Notes under the pieces: generated by a model
What the model saw: the letters and a program-made list of their open reading frames with translations, nothing else
Databases searched by the model: none
Told to the model about the DNA's origin: nothing
Shown here: one piece after another, positions 13,814 through 27,565 of the stretch
Layout of the letters: each line of letters opens with the position of its first letter
Numbering within the stretch: the first letter of the stretch is position 1
Assembly (NCBI GenBank): GCA_012934845.2
Contig: WNNJ02003072.1
Span: forward strand, 1 to 64,000
Source of the DNA: Pomphorhynchus laevis
Taxonomy: Eukaryota > Acanthocephala > Palaeacanthocephala > Echinorhynchida > Pomphorhynchidae
Length of the DNA stretch: 64,000 nt
Direction: 5' to 3'
Translations under genes and position numbers: made by a program

Positions 13814-16142
13814 AAATCTCTTAAAATCAATGTTTGATGCAATCCTACTGATAGTTATGCCAAATTTATATAAGTGAGATAAAATGACACAATGAAGCAT
13901 CATTATAACTCCTGATATAAATAAAGATAATCTGGTAAGCAACTTTTATGTTTACTATAATTTTCAGCTAAAATTAAGCGATTTATAGGAAATGGTATTT
14001 TTAAAAGTCTAGCAGAGAGCCAAATCGTCATGGAGATAAATCATACCACTGATTTAGTCTTTGGGCAATATTGAAGTTTAGACGTTACAAATAGTATGCT
14101 GATCGTTGACTGTTAACGTTTTTATCTACAACAGCTTTTAACATTTTTACCTGTTTTAATCAAATGCAAGACTGTTGTTATTATGTAATCTCTGTAATAC
14201 GTGTGACAATCTTTTAATTAACTTTAGGAATGACACCATGAAGCCACAAATGAATTGACCTTTTCTGAATAGAGATGGTCTGATAAGCAAGTTTTTGGTT
14301 ACGAGTATTCATCAGTTCGAATTAAGCTATTTAGGGAAAATGCTTTTTTTTCAAAACTTTAGCCGGCAGCCGACACGTCATCGAGATGACTCATACTACA
14401 GATAAGTGCTTTTGTTCGTTTTTGACGCTTAGAAGTAACAAATAGTATTCTGATCAATAAGGGCTAACAAGTTTTTGCCCGACAGCAGATTTTGACCTTT
14501 TTCAATGAAATGCTGGACTGTTTTTATTATGATTGTTTAATGCAATCTCACGATTCACTTCATCGTGATGCATCATACTACATATGATTGCTTTTGTTTA
14601 TCTTTGAAGCTTAGAAGTAACGAATAGTATTCCGATCTTTTTGGTAGACTAGTTATTACTTAATAGCAGCTTTAAAAAATTGCCGAATTCCATTGAATTT
14701 ATGACCATAGTAATCATGCATGTACGATGCAATCTTAATTCGACAACTGCCAAGGTATTTTGAAGAATAATAAAATTGCACAACAAATAATCATGCAAAC
14801 GACTGAGAAATAAAAAAATGATCTAATTAGCCAGTTTTAAGTGTGCTACAAATTTGTTGCAAAAATTTAGCAATTTTTAAAAAATGGTATTTTTTAAAAG
14901 TCAAGCCCACAGCCGAAACGTCATCAAGTTAGCCTGTACAACAGAAAAGTTCTTCCGTTCATCTTTGACGTTTTAAAGTGATTAATAGTATGATGATCGT
15001 TAGTGTTGACCAGTAATTATGGGACAGCAGCTTTCAAAATATTGCCGTACTCCATTAAAATCCATGACCATTGTTATCATGCTTGTTTGGTGCAATTAGG
15101 ATGATACACATGCCAAATTCATTTGAATAATAAAAACGACACAATCCTGCATAATTTAAACACTTGATATAAATAAAGATAGTTTATAAGGAGCAACCTT
15201 AAAGTTTACTATAAGTCGCTAAAATTAAACAATTTATAGAAAATGCTATACTTTCAAAGACCAGGCAGACCTCAAAATATATATTAAAATAACTCATAAT
15301 ACTGCTTAGTGCTTTCAGTAATCATGGAAGTTTAGGCGTTACAAATAGTATGCTGATCGTTAACTGTAAACATTTTTAATAAACAGCAGCATTTAAGATT
15401 TTGGCATATTTCAATGAAAATGCTAGACTGTTGTTATTACGCTTGTTTAATCCAATCTTAATGATACATATGACAACCTTTTGAATATATTTTACGAATG
15501 ATCTTATGACGCAACAAATGAATTGACTAATATGAATAGAGATGTCTGATAAGCAAGTTTTTTGTTTACGAGAATTTAGCAGTTTGAATGTAGCTATTTA
15601 GAGAAAATGCTTATTTTCAAGAGTCAAGCAGGAAGCCGAAAACCTCATAGAGATAGCTCATACTACAGATAAGTGTTTTCGTTTATCTATGACGTTAATA
15701 AGTAAAATCTTGTTCTGATCGCTATGTGTTTAACAGTTAACCGAAATCAGCCTTCGACGTATACCGGATTCCATCGAAATCTATGACCATTGTTATCATG
15801 CATGTTTTATGCAATCTTAATAAAACAACTGCCAGATTCTTTAAAAGGATAAAAAATAACACAATGTCGCATTTTAATAACGCCTGATATTAATAAAGAT
15901 GGTCTTATAATCAAGATTTTATTTTTCTATAATTTTGCCGCTAAATTTAAGCGATTTATAAAACTGCGATTATTCAAAACTCAAACAGACAGCTAAAGCG
16001 TAATCAAGATGGCTTATACTACTGATGAGTTATTCTTGCTATCTTTGACGTCTTAGAGAAACTAACAGTATGCTGATCGTTAGTGTTGACAAGTTTTTAA
16101 CTAACATCATCATTCAACATATTGCCGTATTCTCTTAAAATC

Positions 16143-16182
16143 AATGAGCAATCATTAATTTTAAAATCAATGATTGCTCATT
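16143..16182. repeat. 40-bp palindrome with the same mismatch
   Basis: Carries the same left-arm change as the copy at 13,774. This links units 6 and 7 as a recent duplicate pair. Confidence 0.88.
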
Positions 16183-17800
16183 AAATCTCTTAAAATCAAT
16201 GTTTGATGCAATCCTACTGATAGTTATGCCAAATTTATATAAGTGAGATAAAATGACACAATGAAGCATCATTATAACTCCTGATATAAATAAAGATAAT
16301 CTGGTAAGCAACTTTTATGTTTACTATAATTTTCAGCTAAAATTAAGCGATTTATAGGAAATGGTATTTTTAAAAGTCTAGCAGAGAGCCAAATCGTCAT
16401 GGAGATAAATCATACCACTGATTTAGTCTTTGGGCAATATTGAAGTTTAGAAGTTACAAATAGTATGCTGATCGTTGACTGTTAACGTTTTTATCTACAA
16501 CAGCTTTTAACATTTTTACCTGTTTTAATCAAATGCAAGACTGTTGTTATTATGTAATCTCTGTAATACGTGTGACAATCTTTTAATTAACTTTAGGAAT
16601 GACACCATGAAGCCACAAATGAATTGACCTTTTCTGAATAGAGATGGTCTGATAAGCAAGTTTTTGGTTACGAGTATTCATCAGTTCGAATTAAGCTATT
16701 TAGGGAAAATGCTTTTTTTTCAAAACTTTAGCCGGCAGCCGACACGTCATCGAGATGACTCATACTACAGATAAGTGCTTTTGTTCGTTTTTGACGCTTA
16801 GAAGTAACAAATAGTATTCTGATCAATAAGGGCTAACAAGTTTTTGCCCTACAGCAGATTTTGACCTTTTTCAATGAAATGCTGGACTGTTTTTATTATG
16901 ATTGTTTAATGCAATCTCACGATTCACTTCATCGTGATGCATCATACTACATATGATTGCTTTTGTTTATCTTTGAAGCTTAGAAGTAACGAATAGTATT
17001 CCGATCTTTTTGGTAGACTAGTTATTACTTAATAGCAGCTTTAAAAAATTGCCGAATTCCATTGAATTTATGACCATAGTAATCATGCATGTACGATGCA
17101 ATCTTAATTCGACAACTGCCAAGGTATTTTGAAGAATAATAAAATTGCACAACAAATAATCATGCAAACGACTGAGAAATAAAAAAATGATCTAATTAGC
17201 CAGTTTTAAGTGTGCTGCAAATTTGCCGCAAAAATTAAGCAACTTTTAGAAAATGGTATTATTTAAAAGTCGAGCCCACAGCCGAAACGTCATTAAGTTA
17301 GCCTGTACAACAGAAAAGTTCTTCCGTTTATCTTTGACGTTTTAAAGTGATTTATAGTATGATGATCGTTAGTGTTGACCAGTAATTATGGGACAGCAGC
17401 TTTCAAAATATTGCCGTACTCCATTAAAATCCATGACTATTGTTATCATGCTTGTTTGGTGCAATTAGGATGATACACATGCCAAATTCATTTGAATAAT
17501 AAAAACGACACAATCCTGCATAATTTAAACACTTGATATAAATAAAGATAGTTTAAAAGGAGCCACCTTAAAGTTTACAATAATTTTGCACTAAAATTTA
17601 ACAATTTATAGAAAATGCTATATTTTCAAAGACCGGGCAGACCTCAAAATATAAATTAAAAACACTCATAATACTGCTAAGTGCTTTCAGTAATCATGGA
17701 AGTTTAGGCGTTACAAATAGTATGCTGATCGTTAACTGTGGACATTTTTAATAAACAGCAGCTTTTAAGATTTTGGTATATTTCAATGAAAATGCTGGAA

Positions 17801-17950
17801 TGTTGTTATTACGCTTGTTTAATTCAATCTTAATTATACAATGACAACGCTTTTGAATATATTTAACGAATGATCTGTTGTTATTACGCTTGTTTAATTC
17901 AATCTTAATTATACATATGACAACCTTTTGAATATATTTAACGAATGATC
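17801..17950. repeat. ~75-bp local tandem duplication within one satellite unit
   Basis: The stretch starting 'tgttgttattacgcttg' at 17,801 starts again at 17,876, with small differences. It accounts for the 2411-bp length of this unit (16,536-18,946). No other unit shows it. Confidence 0.85.
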
Positions 17951-20900
17951 TTATGACGCAACAAATGAATTGACTAATATGAATAGAGATGTCTGATAAG
18001 CAAGTTCTTTGTTTGCGAGAATTTAGCAGTTTGAATGGTGCTATTTAGAGAAAATGCTATTTTTCAAAAGTCAAGCAGGCAGCCGAAAACCTCATCGAGA
18101 TAGCTCATACTACAGATCAGTGCTTTCCTTCATCTTTGACGTTTATAAGTAAAATAGTATTTTGATCGGTATGTGTTTAGAAGTTAACCGACATAAGCTT
18201 TCGACATATGCCGTATTCCATCGAAATCTATGACAATTGTTATCATGCATGTTTTATGCAATCTAAACAAAACAAATGCCAGATTATTAAAAAGAATAAA
18301 AAAAACACAATGTCGCATTTTAAAAATTACTGATATTAATAAAGATGGTCTTATAATCAAGATTTAATTTTTCTATAATTTTGCCGCTAAATTTAAGCTA
18401 TTTATAAAACTGCGATTATTCAAAACTCAAACAGACAGCTAAAGCGTAATCAAGATAGCTTATACTATTGATGAGTTATTCTTGCTATCTTTGACGTCTA
18501 GGAGGGACTAATAGTATGCTGATCGTTAGTGTTGACAAGTTTCTCACTAACATCAGCTTTCAACATATTGCGGTATTCTCTTAAAAAAATGAGCATGTTT
18601 ATCCTGCATGTTTGATGCAATCCTACTGATAGTTATGCCAAATTCTTATAAGTAAGATAAAATGACACAATGAAGCATCATTATAACGCATGATATAAAT
18701 AAAGACTATCTGGTAAGCAACTTTTATGTTTACTATAATTTTGCCGCTAAAATTAAGCGATTTATAGGGAATGGTATTTTTAAAAGTCGAGCAGAGAGCC
18801 AAATCGTCATCGAGATGAATCATACCACTGATTTAGTCTTTGGACAATATTGAAGTTTAGACGTTACAAATAGTATGCTGATCGTTGACTGTTACCGTTT
18901 TTATCTACAGCAGCTTTTAGCATTTTTGACTTGTTTAAATCAAATGCTAGACTGTTGTTACTATGTAATCTCTGTAATTCAAATGACAATATTTAAGTAA
19001 CTTATGGAATGACACGATGACGCCACAAATGAATTGACCTTTTTGTATAGAGATTGTCTGCTAAGCAAGTTTTTGTTTACGAGTAATCATCAGTTCGAAT
19101 TAAGCTATTTAGGGAAAATGCTATTTTTTCAAAATTTTAGCAGGCAGCCGACACGTCATCGAGATGACTCATACGACAGATAAGTGCTTTTGTTCATTTA
19201 TGACGCTTAGAAGTAACAAATAGTAATCTGATCAATAAGGGCTAACAAGTTTTTGCCCGACAGCAGCTTTTGACCTGTTTCAATGAAATGCTGGACTGTT
19301 TTTATTATGATTGTTTAATGGAATCTCGATGATTCACGTCATCGAGATGCATCATACTACATATGATTACTTTTGTTTATCTTTGACGCTGAGAAGTAAC
19401 GAATAGTATTCTGATCGTTTTGGTAGACTAATTATTACCTGATAGCAGCTCTAAAAAATTGCCATATATCATTGAATTTATGACCATTGTAATCAAGCAT
19501 GTTTGATGCAATCTTAATTTGACAACTGCCAATGTATTTTGTAGGATAAAAAAATTGCACAATAATGGATTATTCAAACGACTGAGAAATATAAAAATGA
19601 TCTAATAATCCAGTTTGAAGTTTACTACAAATTTGCCGCAAAAATTTAGCAATTTTTAGAAAATGGAATTTTTTAGAAGTCAAGCCCACCTCCGAAACGT
19701 CATCAAGTTAGCCTGTACAACAGAAAAGTTCTTCCGTTCATCTTTGACGTTTTAAAGTGATTAATAGTATGATGATCGTTAGTGTTGACCAGTAATTATG
19801 GGACAGCAGCTTTCAAAATATTGCCGTATCAATTAAAATCCATGACTATTGTTATCATGCTTGTTTGATGCAATTAGAATGATACACATGCCAAATTCAT
19901 TTGAATAATAAAAACGACACAATGCTGCATAATTTAAACACTTGATATAAATAAAGACAGTTTAAAAGGAGCAAACATAGAGTTTACAATAATTTTGCGC
20001 TAAAATTAAACAATTTATAGAAAATGCTATATTTTCAAAGACCGGGCAGACCTCAAAATATAAATTAAAAAACCTCATAATACTGCTAAGTGCTATCAGT
20101 AATCATGGAAGTTTAGGCGTTACAAATAGTATGCTGATCGTTAACTGTGGACATTTTTAATAAACAGCAGCTTTTAAGATTTTGGCATATTTCAATGAAA
20201 ATGCTAGACTGTTGTTATTACGCTTGTTTAATCCAATCTTAATAATACATATGACAGCCTTTTAAATATATTTAACGAATGATCTTATGACGCAACAAAT
20301 GAATTGACTAATATGAATAGAGATGTCTGATAAGCAAGTTTTTTGTTTTCGAGAATTTAGCAGTTTGAATGGTGCTATTTAGAGAAAATGCTATTTTTCA
20401 AAAGTCAAGCAGGCAGCCGAAAACCTCATCGAGATAGCTCATACTACAGATGATTGCTTTCGTTCATCTTTGACGTTTATAAGTAAAATAGTATTTTGAT
20501 CGGTATGTGTTTAGAAGTTAACCGACATAAGCTTTCGACATATGCCGTATTCCATCGAAATCTATGACAATTGTTATCATGCATGTTTTATGCAATCTAA
20601 ACAAAACAAATGCCAGATTATTAAAAAGAATAAAAAATAACACAATGTCGCATTTTAAAAATTATTGATATTAATAAAGATGGTCTTATAATCAAGATTT
20701 AATTTTTCTATAATTTTGCCGCTAAATTTAAGCGATTTATAAAACTGCGATTATTCAAAACTCAAACAGACAGCTAAAACGTAATCAAGATGGATCATAC
20801 TACTGATGAGTTATTCTGGCTATCTTTGACGTCTAGGAGGGACTAATAGTATGATGATCGTTAGTGTTGACAAGTTTCTAACTAACATCAGCTTTCAACA

Positions 20901-23900
20901 TATTGCCGTATTCTCTTAAAATAATGAGCATGTTTATCCTGCATGTTTGATGCAATCCTACTGATAGTTATGCCAAATTCTTATAAGTAAGATAAAATGA
21001 CACAATGAAGCATCATTATAACTCCTGATATAAATAAAGATAATCTGGTAAGCAACTTTTATGTTTACTATAGTTTTGCCGCTTAAATTAAGCGATTTAT
21101 AGGGAATGGTATTTTAAAAATTCGAGCACAGAGCCGAATCGTCATCGAGATGAATCATACCACTGATTTAGTCTTTGGACAATATTGAAGTTTAGACTTT
21201 ACAAATAGTATGCTGATCGTTGACTGTTAACGTTTTTATCTACAGCAGCTTTCAGCATTTTTGACTTGTTTTAATCAAATGCTAGACTGTTGTTATTATG
21301 TAATCTCTGTAATACAAATGACAATCTTTTAAGTAACTTATGGAATGACACCATGACGCCACAAATGAATTGACCTTTTTGTAAAGAGATGGTCTGCTAA
21401 GCAAGTTTTTGTTTACGAGTATTCATCAGTTCGAATTAAGCTATTTAGGGAAAATGCTATTTTTTCAAAATTTTAGCCGGCAGCCGACACGTCATCGAGA
21501 TGACTCATACTACAGATTAGTGCTTTTGTTCATTTTTGACGCTTAGAAGTAACAAATAGTAATCTGATCAATAAGGGCTAACAAGTTTTTGCCCAACATC
21601 AGCTTTTGACCTATTTAAATGAAATGCTGGACTGTTTTTATTATGATTGTTTAATGCAATTTCACGATACAATTCATCGAGAAGCATCATACTACATATG
21701 ATTGCTTTTGTTTATCTTTGACGCTTAGTAGTAACAAATAGTATTCTTATCTTTTTGGTAGACTAGTTATTACCTGATAGCAGCTTTAAAAAATTGCCGT
21801 ATTCCATTGAATTTATGACCATTGTAATCATGCATGTTTGATGCAATCTTAATTTGACAACTGCCAAGGTATTTTGAAGGATAAGAAAATTGCACAATAA
21901 AGGATCATTCAAACGACTGAGAAATATAAAAATGATCTAATTAGCCAGTTTTAAGTTTACTACAAATTTGCCGCAAAAATTTAGCAATTTTTAGAAAATG
22001 GTATTTTTTAAAAGTCAAGCCCACAGCCGAAACGTCATCAAGTTAGCCTGTACAACAGAAAAGTTCTTCCGTTCATCTTTGACGTTTTAAAGTGATTAAT
22101 AGTATGATGATCGTTAGTGTTGACCAGTAATTATGGGACAGCAGCTTTCAAAATATTGCCGTACTCAATTAAAATCCATGACTATTGTTATCATGCTTGT
22201 TTGATGCAATTAAAATGATACACATGCCAAATTCATTTGAATAATAAAAACGACACAATGCTGCATAATTTAAACACTTGATATAAATAAAGATAGTTTA
22301 AAAGGAGCGACCTTAAAGTTTACAATAATTTTGCGCTAAAATTAAACAATTTATAGAAAATGCTATATTTTCAAAGACCGGGCAGACCTCAAAATATAAA
22401 TTAAAATAACTCATAAGAATGCTTAGTGCTTTCAGTAATCATGGAAGTTTAGGCGTTACAAATAGTATGCTGATCGTTAACTGTGGACATTTTTAATAAA
22501 CAGCAGCTTTTAAGATTTTGGCATATTTCAATGAAAATGCTTGAATGTTGTTATTACGCTTGTTTAATCCAATCTTAATGATACATATGACAGCCTTTTA
22601 AATATATTTAACGAATGATCTTATGACGCAACAATTAAATTGACTAATATGAATAGAGATGTCTGATAAGCAAGTTTTTTGTTTTCGAGAATTTAGCAGT
22701 TTGAATTGTGCTATTTAGAGAAAATGCTATTTTTCAAAAGTCAAGCAGGCAGCCGAAAACCTCATCGAGATAGCTCATACTACCGATGATTGATTTCGTT
22801 CATCTTTTACGTTTATAAGTAAAATAGTATTTTGATCGTTATGTGTTTAGAAGTTAACTGACATAAGCTTTCGACATATGACGGATTCCATCGAAATCTA
22901 TGCCCATTGTTATCATGCATGTTTTATGCAATCTAAACAAAACAAATGCCAGATTATTAAAAAGAATAAAAAATAACACAATGTCGCATTTTAAAAATTA
23001 TTGATATTAATAAAGATGGTCTTATAATCAAGATTTAATTTTTCTATAATTTTGCCGCTAAATTTAAGCGATTTATAAAACTGCGATTATTCAAAACTCA
23101 AACAGACAGCTAAAACGTAATCAAGATGGATCATACTACTGATGAGTTATTCTGGCTATCTTTGACGTCTAGGAGGGACTAATAGTATGATGATCGTTAG
23201 TGTTGACAAGTTTCTAACTAACATCAGCTTTCAACATATTGCCGTATTCTCTTAAAAAAATGAGCATGTTTATCCTGCATGTTTGATGCAATCCTACTGA
23301 TAGTTATGCCAAATTCTTATAAGTAAGATAAAATGACACAATGAAGCATCATTATAACGCCTGATATAAATAAAGATAATATGGTAAGCAACTTTTATGT
23401 TTTACTATAATTTTGCCTCTAAAATTAAGCGATTTATTGGAAATTGTATTTTTAAAAGTCAAGCCGAGAGCCAAATCGTCATCGAGATGAATCATACCAC
23501 TGATTTAGTCTTTGAACAATATTTAAGTTTAGACGTTACAAATATTTTGCTGATCTTTGACTGTTAACGTTTTTATCTACAGCAGCTTTCAGCATTTTTG
23601 ACTTGTTTTAATCAAATGCTAGACTGTTGTTATTATGTAATCTCTGTAATACAAATGACAATGTTTTAAGTAACTAAAGGAATGACACCATGACGCCACA
23701 AATGAATTGACCATTATGAATAGAGATGGTCTGATAAGCAAGTTTTTGTTTACGAGTATTCATCAGTTCGAATTAAGCTATTTAGGGAAAATGCTGTTTT
23801 TTCAAAATTTTAGCCGGCAGCCGACACGTCATCGAGATGACTCATACTACAGATTAGTGCTTTTGTTCATTTTTGACGCTTAGAAGTAACAAATAGTAAT

Positions 23901-25956
23901 CTGATCAATAAGGGCTAACAAGTTTTTGCCCAACAGCAGCTTTTGACCTGTTTAAATGAAATGCTGGACTGTTTTTATTATGATAGTTTAATGCAATTTC
24001 ACGATACAATTCATCGAGATGCATCATACTACATATGATTGCTTTTGTTTATCTTTGACGCTTAGAAGTAACGAATAGTATTTCGATCTTTTTGGTAGAC
24101 TAGTTATTACCTGATAGCAGCTTTAAAAAATTGCCGTATTCCATTGAATTTATGACCATTGTAATCATGCATGTTTGATGCAATCTTAATTTGACAACTG
24201 TTAAGGTATTTTAAAGTATCAGAAAATTGCACAATAAATGATCATTCAAACAACTGAGGAATATAGCAATGATCTAATTAGCCAGTTTGAAGTGTGCTCC
24301 AAATTCGTAGCAAAAATTTAGCAATTTTTAGAAAATTGTATTTTTTAAAAGTCAAGCCCACAGCCGAAACGTCATCAAGTTAGCCTGTACAACAGAAAAG
24401 TTCTTCCGTTCATCTTTGACGTTTTAAAGTGATTAATAGTATGATAATCGTTAGTGTTGACCAGTAATTATGGGACAGCAGCTTTCAAAATATTGCCGTT
24501 CTCCATTAAAATCCATTACTATTGTTATCATGCTTGTTTGATGCAATTAGAATGATACACATGCCAAATTCATTTAAATAATAAAAACGACACAATGCTG
24601 CATTATTTTTACACTTGCTATAAATAAAAATAGTTTAAAAAGAGCGACCTTAAAGTTTACTATAATTTCGCGCTAAAATTTAACGATATTTAGAAAATGC
24701 TATTTTCAAAGACCGGGCAGACCTCAAAATATAAATTAAAACAACTTATAAGAATGCTTAGTGCTTTCAGTAATCATGAAAGTTTAGGCGTTACAAATAG
24801 TATGCTGATCGTTAACTGTGGACATTTTTAATAAACAGCAGCTTTTAAGATTTTGGCATATTTCAATGAAAATGCTTGAATGTTGTTATAACGCTTGTTT
24901 AATCCAATCTTAATGATACATATGACAGCCTTTTAAATATATTTAACGAATGATCTTATGACGCAACAAATGAATTCACTAATATGAATAGAGATGTCTG
25001 ATAAGCTAGTTTTTTGTTTTCGAGAATTTAGCAGTTTGAATGGTGCTATTTAGAGCAAATGCTATTTTTCAAAAGTAAAGCAGGCAGCCGAAAACCTCAT
25101 CGAGATAGCTCATACTACAGATGATTGATTTCGTTCATCTTTTACATTTGTAAGTAAAATAGTATTTTGATCGGTATGTGTTAAGAAGTTAACCGACATA
25201 AGCTTTCGACATATGACGGATTCCATCGAAATCTATGACCATTGTTATCATGCATGTTTTATGCAATCTAAACAAAACAAATGCCAGACTATTTAAAAGA
25301 ATAATGAATAACACAATGTTGCATTTAAAAAATTATTGATATTAATAAAGATGGTCTTATAATCAAGATTTAATTTTTCTATTATTTTGCCGCTAAATTT
25401 AAGCGATTTATAAAACTGCGATTATTCAAAACTCAAACAGACAGCTAAAACGTAATCAAAATTGGATCATACTACTGATGAGTTATTCTGGCTATCTTTG
25501 ACGTCCAAGAAGGACTAATAGTATGATGATCGTTAGTGTTAACAAGCTTCTAACTAACATCAGCTTTCAACATATTGCCGTATTCTCTTAAAATCAATGA
25601 GCATGTTTATCATGCATGTTTGATGCAATCCTACTGATAGTTATGCCCAATTCTTATAAGTGGGATAAAATGACACAATTAAGCATCATTATAACGCCTG
25701 ATTTAAATAAAGATAATCTGGTAAGCAACTTTTATGTTTACTAATTTTTTGCCTCTAAAATTGAGCGATTTATTTTGGAAATGGTATTTTAAAAAGTCAA
25801 GCCGAGAGCCAAATCATCATCGAGATGAATCATACCACTGATTTAGTCTTTGGACAATGTTGAAGTTTAGACGTTACAAATATTATGCTGATCGTTGACT
25901 GTTAACGTTTTTATCTACAGCAGCTTTCAGCATTTTTGACTTGTTTTAATCAAATG

Positions 25957-27565
25957 CTAGACTGTTGTTAATATGTAATCTCTGAAATTCAAATGACAAT
26001 CCTTTAAGTTATTTTTGGAATGACAACATGACGCCACAAATGAATTGACCTTTTTGTATAGATATGGTCTTTCTGCAAGTTTTTGTTTACGAGTATTCAT
26101 CAGTTCGAATTAAGCTATTTAGGAAAAATGCTATTTTTTTTAAATTTTAGCCGGCAGCCGACACGTCATCGAGATGACTCATACTACAGATTAGTGCTTT
26201 TGTTCATTTTAAACGCTTAGAAGTAACAAATAGTAATCTGATCAATGAATTCTAACAAGTTTTTGCCCAACAGCAGCTTTTGACCTGTTTAAATGAAATG
26301 CTGGACTGTTTTTATTATGATTGTTTAATGCAATTTCACGATACAATTCATCGAGAAGCATAATACTACATATGATTGCTTTTGTTTATCTTTGACGCTT
26401 AGTAGTAACAAATAGTATTCTTATCTTTTTGGTAGATTAGTTATTACCTGATAGCAGCTTTAAAAAATTGCCTTATTCCATTGAATTTATGACCATTGTA
26501 ATCATGCATGTTTGATGCAATCTTAATTTGACAACTGCCAAGGTATTTTAAAAGATAAGAAAATTGCACAATAAAAGATCATTCAAACGACTGAGAAATA
26601 TAATAATGATCTAATTAGCCATTTTAAAGTGTGCTCCAAATTCGCCGCAAAAATTTAGCAATTTTTGAAGAATGCTATTTTTCAAAAGTCAAGCAGGCAG
26701 CCGAAAACCTCATCGAGATAGCTCATACTACCGATGATTGATTTCGTTCATCTTTTACGTTTATAAGTAAAATAGTATTTTGATCGTTGTGTGTTTAGAA
26801 GTTAACTGACATAAGCTTTCGACATATGACGGATTCCATCGAAATCTATGACAATTGTTATCATGCATGTTTTATGCAATCTAAACAAAACAAATGCCAG
26901 ATTATTAAAAAGAATTAAAAAAAACACAATGTCGCATTTTAAAAATTATTGATATTAATAAAGATGGTCTTATAATCAAGATTTAATTTTTCTATAATTT
27001 AGCCGCTTAATTAAAGCGATTTATAAAACTACGATTGTTCAAAACTACAACAGACAGCTTAAACGTAATCAAGATGGATCATACTACTGATGAGTTATTC
27101 TGGCTATCTTTGACGTCTAGGAGGGACTAATAGTATGCTGATCGTTAGTGTTGACAAGTTTTCTAACTAACATCAGCTTTCAACATATTGCCGTATTCTC
27201 TTAAAAAATGAGCATGTTTATTATGCATGTTTGATGCAATCCTACTGATAGTTATGCCAAATTCTTATAAGTAAGATAAAATGACACAATGAAGCATCAT
27301 AAAAACGCCTGATATAAATAAAGATAATATGGTAAGAAACTTTTATGTTTTCTATAATTTTGCCTCTAAAATTAAGCGATTTATTGGAAATGGTATTTTT
27401 AAAAGTCAAGCCGAGAGTTAAATCGTCATCGAGATGAATCATACCACTGATTTAGTCTTTGGACAATTTTGAAGTTTTGACGTTACAAATATTATGCTGA
27501 TCGTTGACTGTTAACGTTTTTATCTACAGCAGCTTTCAGCATTTTTGACTTGTTTTTATCAAATG
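25957..27565. repeat. Short satellite unit (1609 bp) lacking two monomers
   Basis: This unit is about 727 bp shorter than its neighbours, which equals two ~363-bp monomers. The join is near 26,670, where the first part of one monomer ('gcaatttttgaagaatg') runs into the part normally found two monomers later ('ctatttttcaaaagtc'). The likely cause is out-of-register recombination between monomers. Confidence 0.85.
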
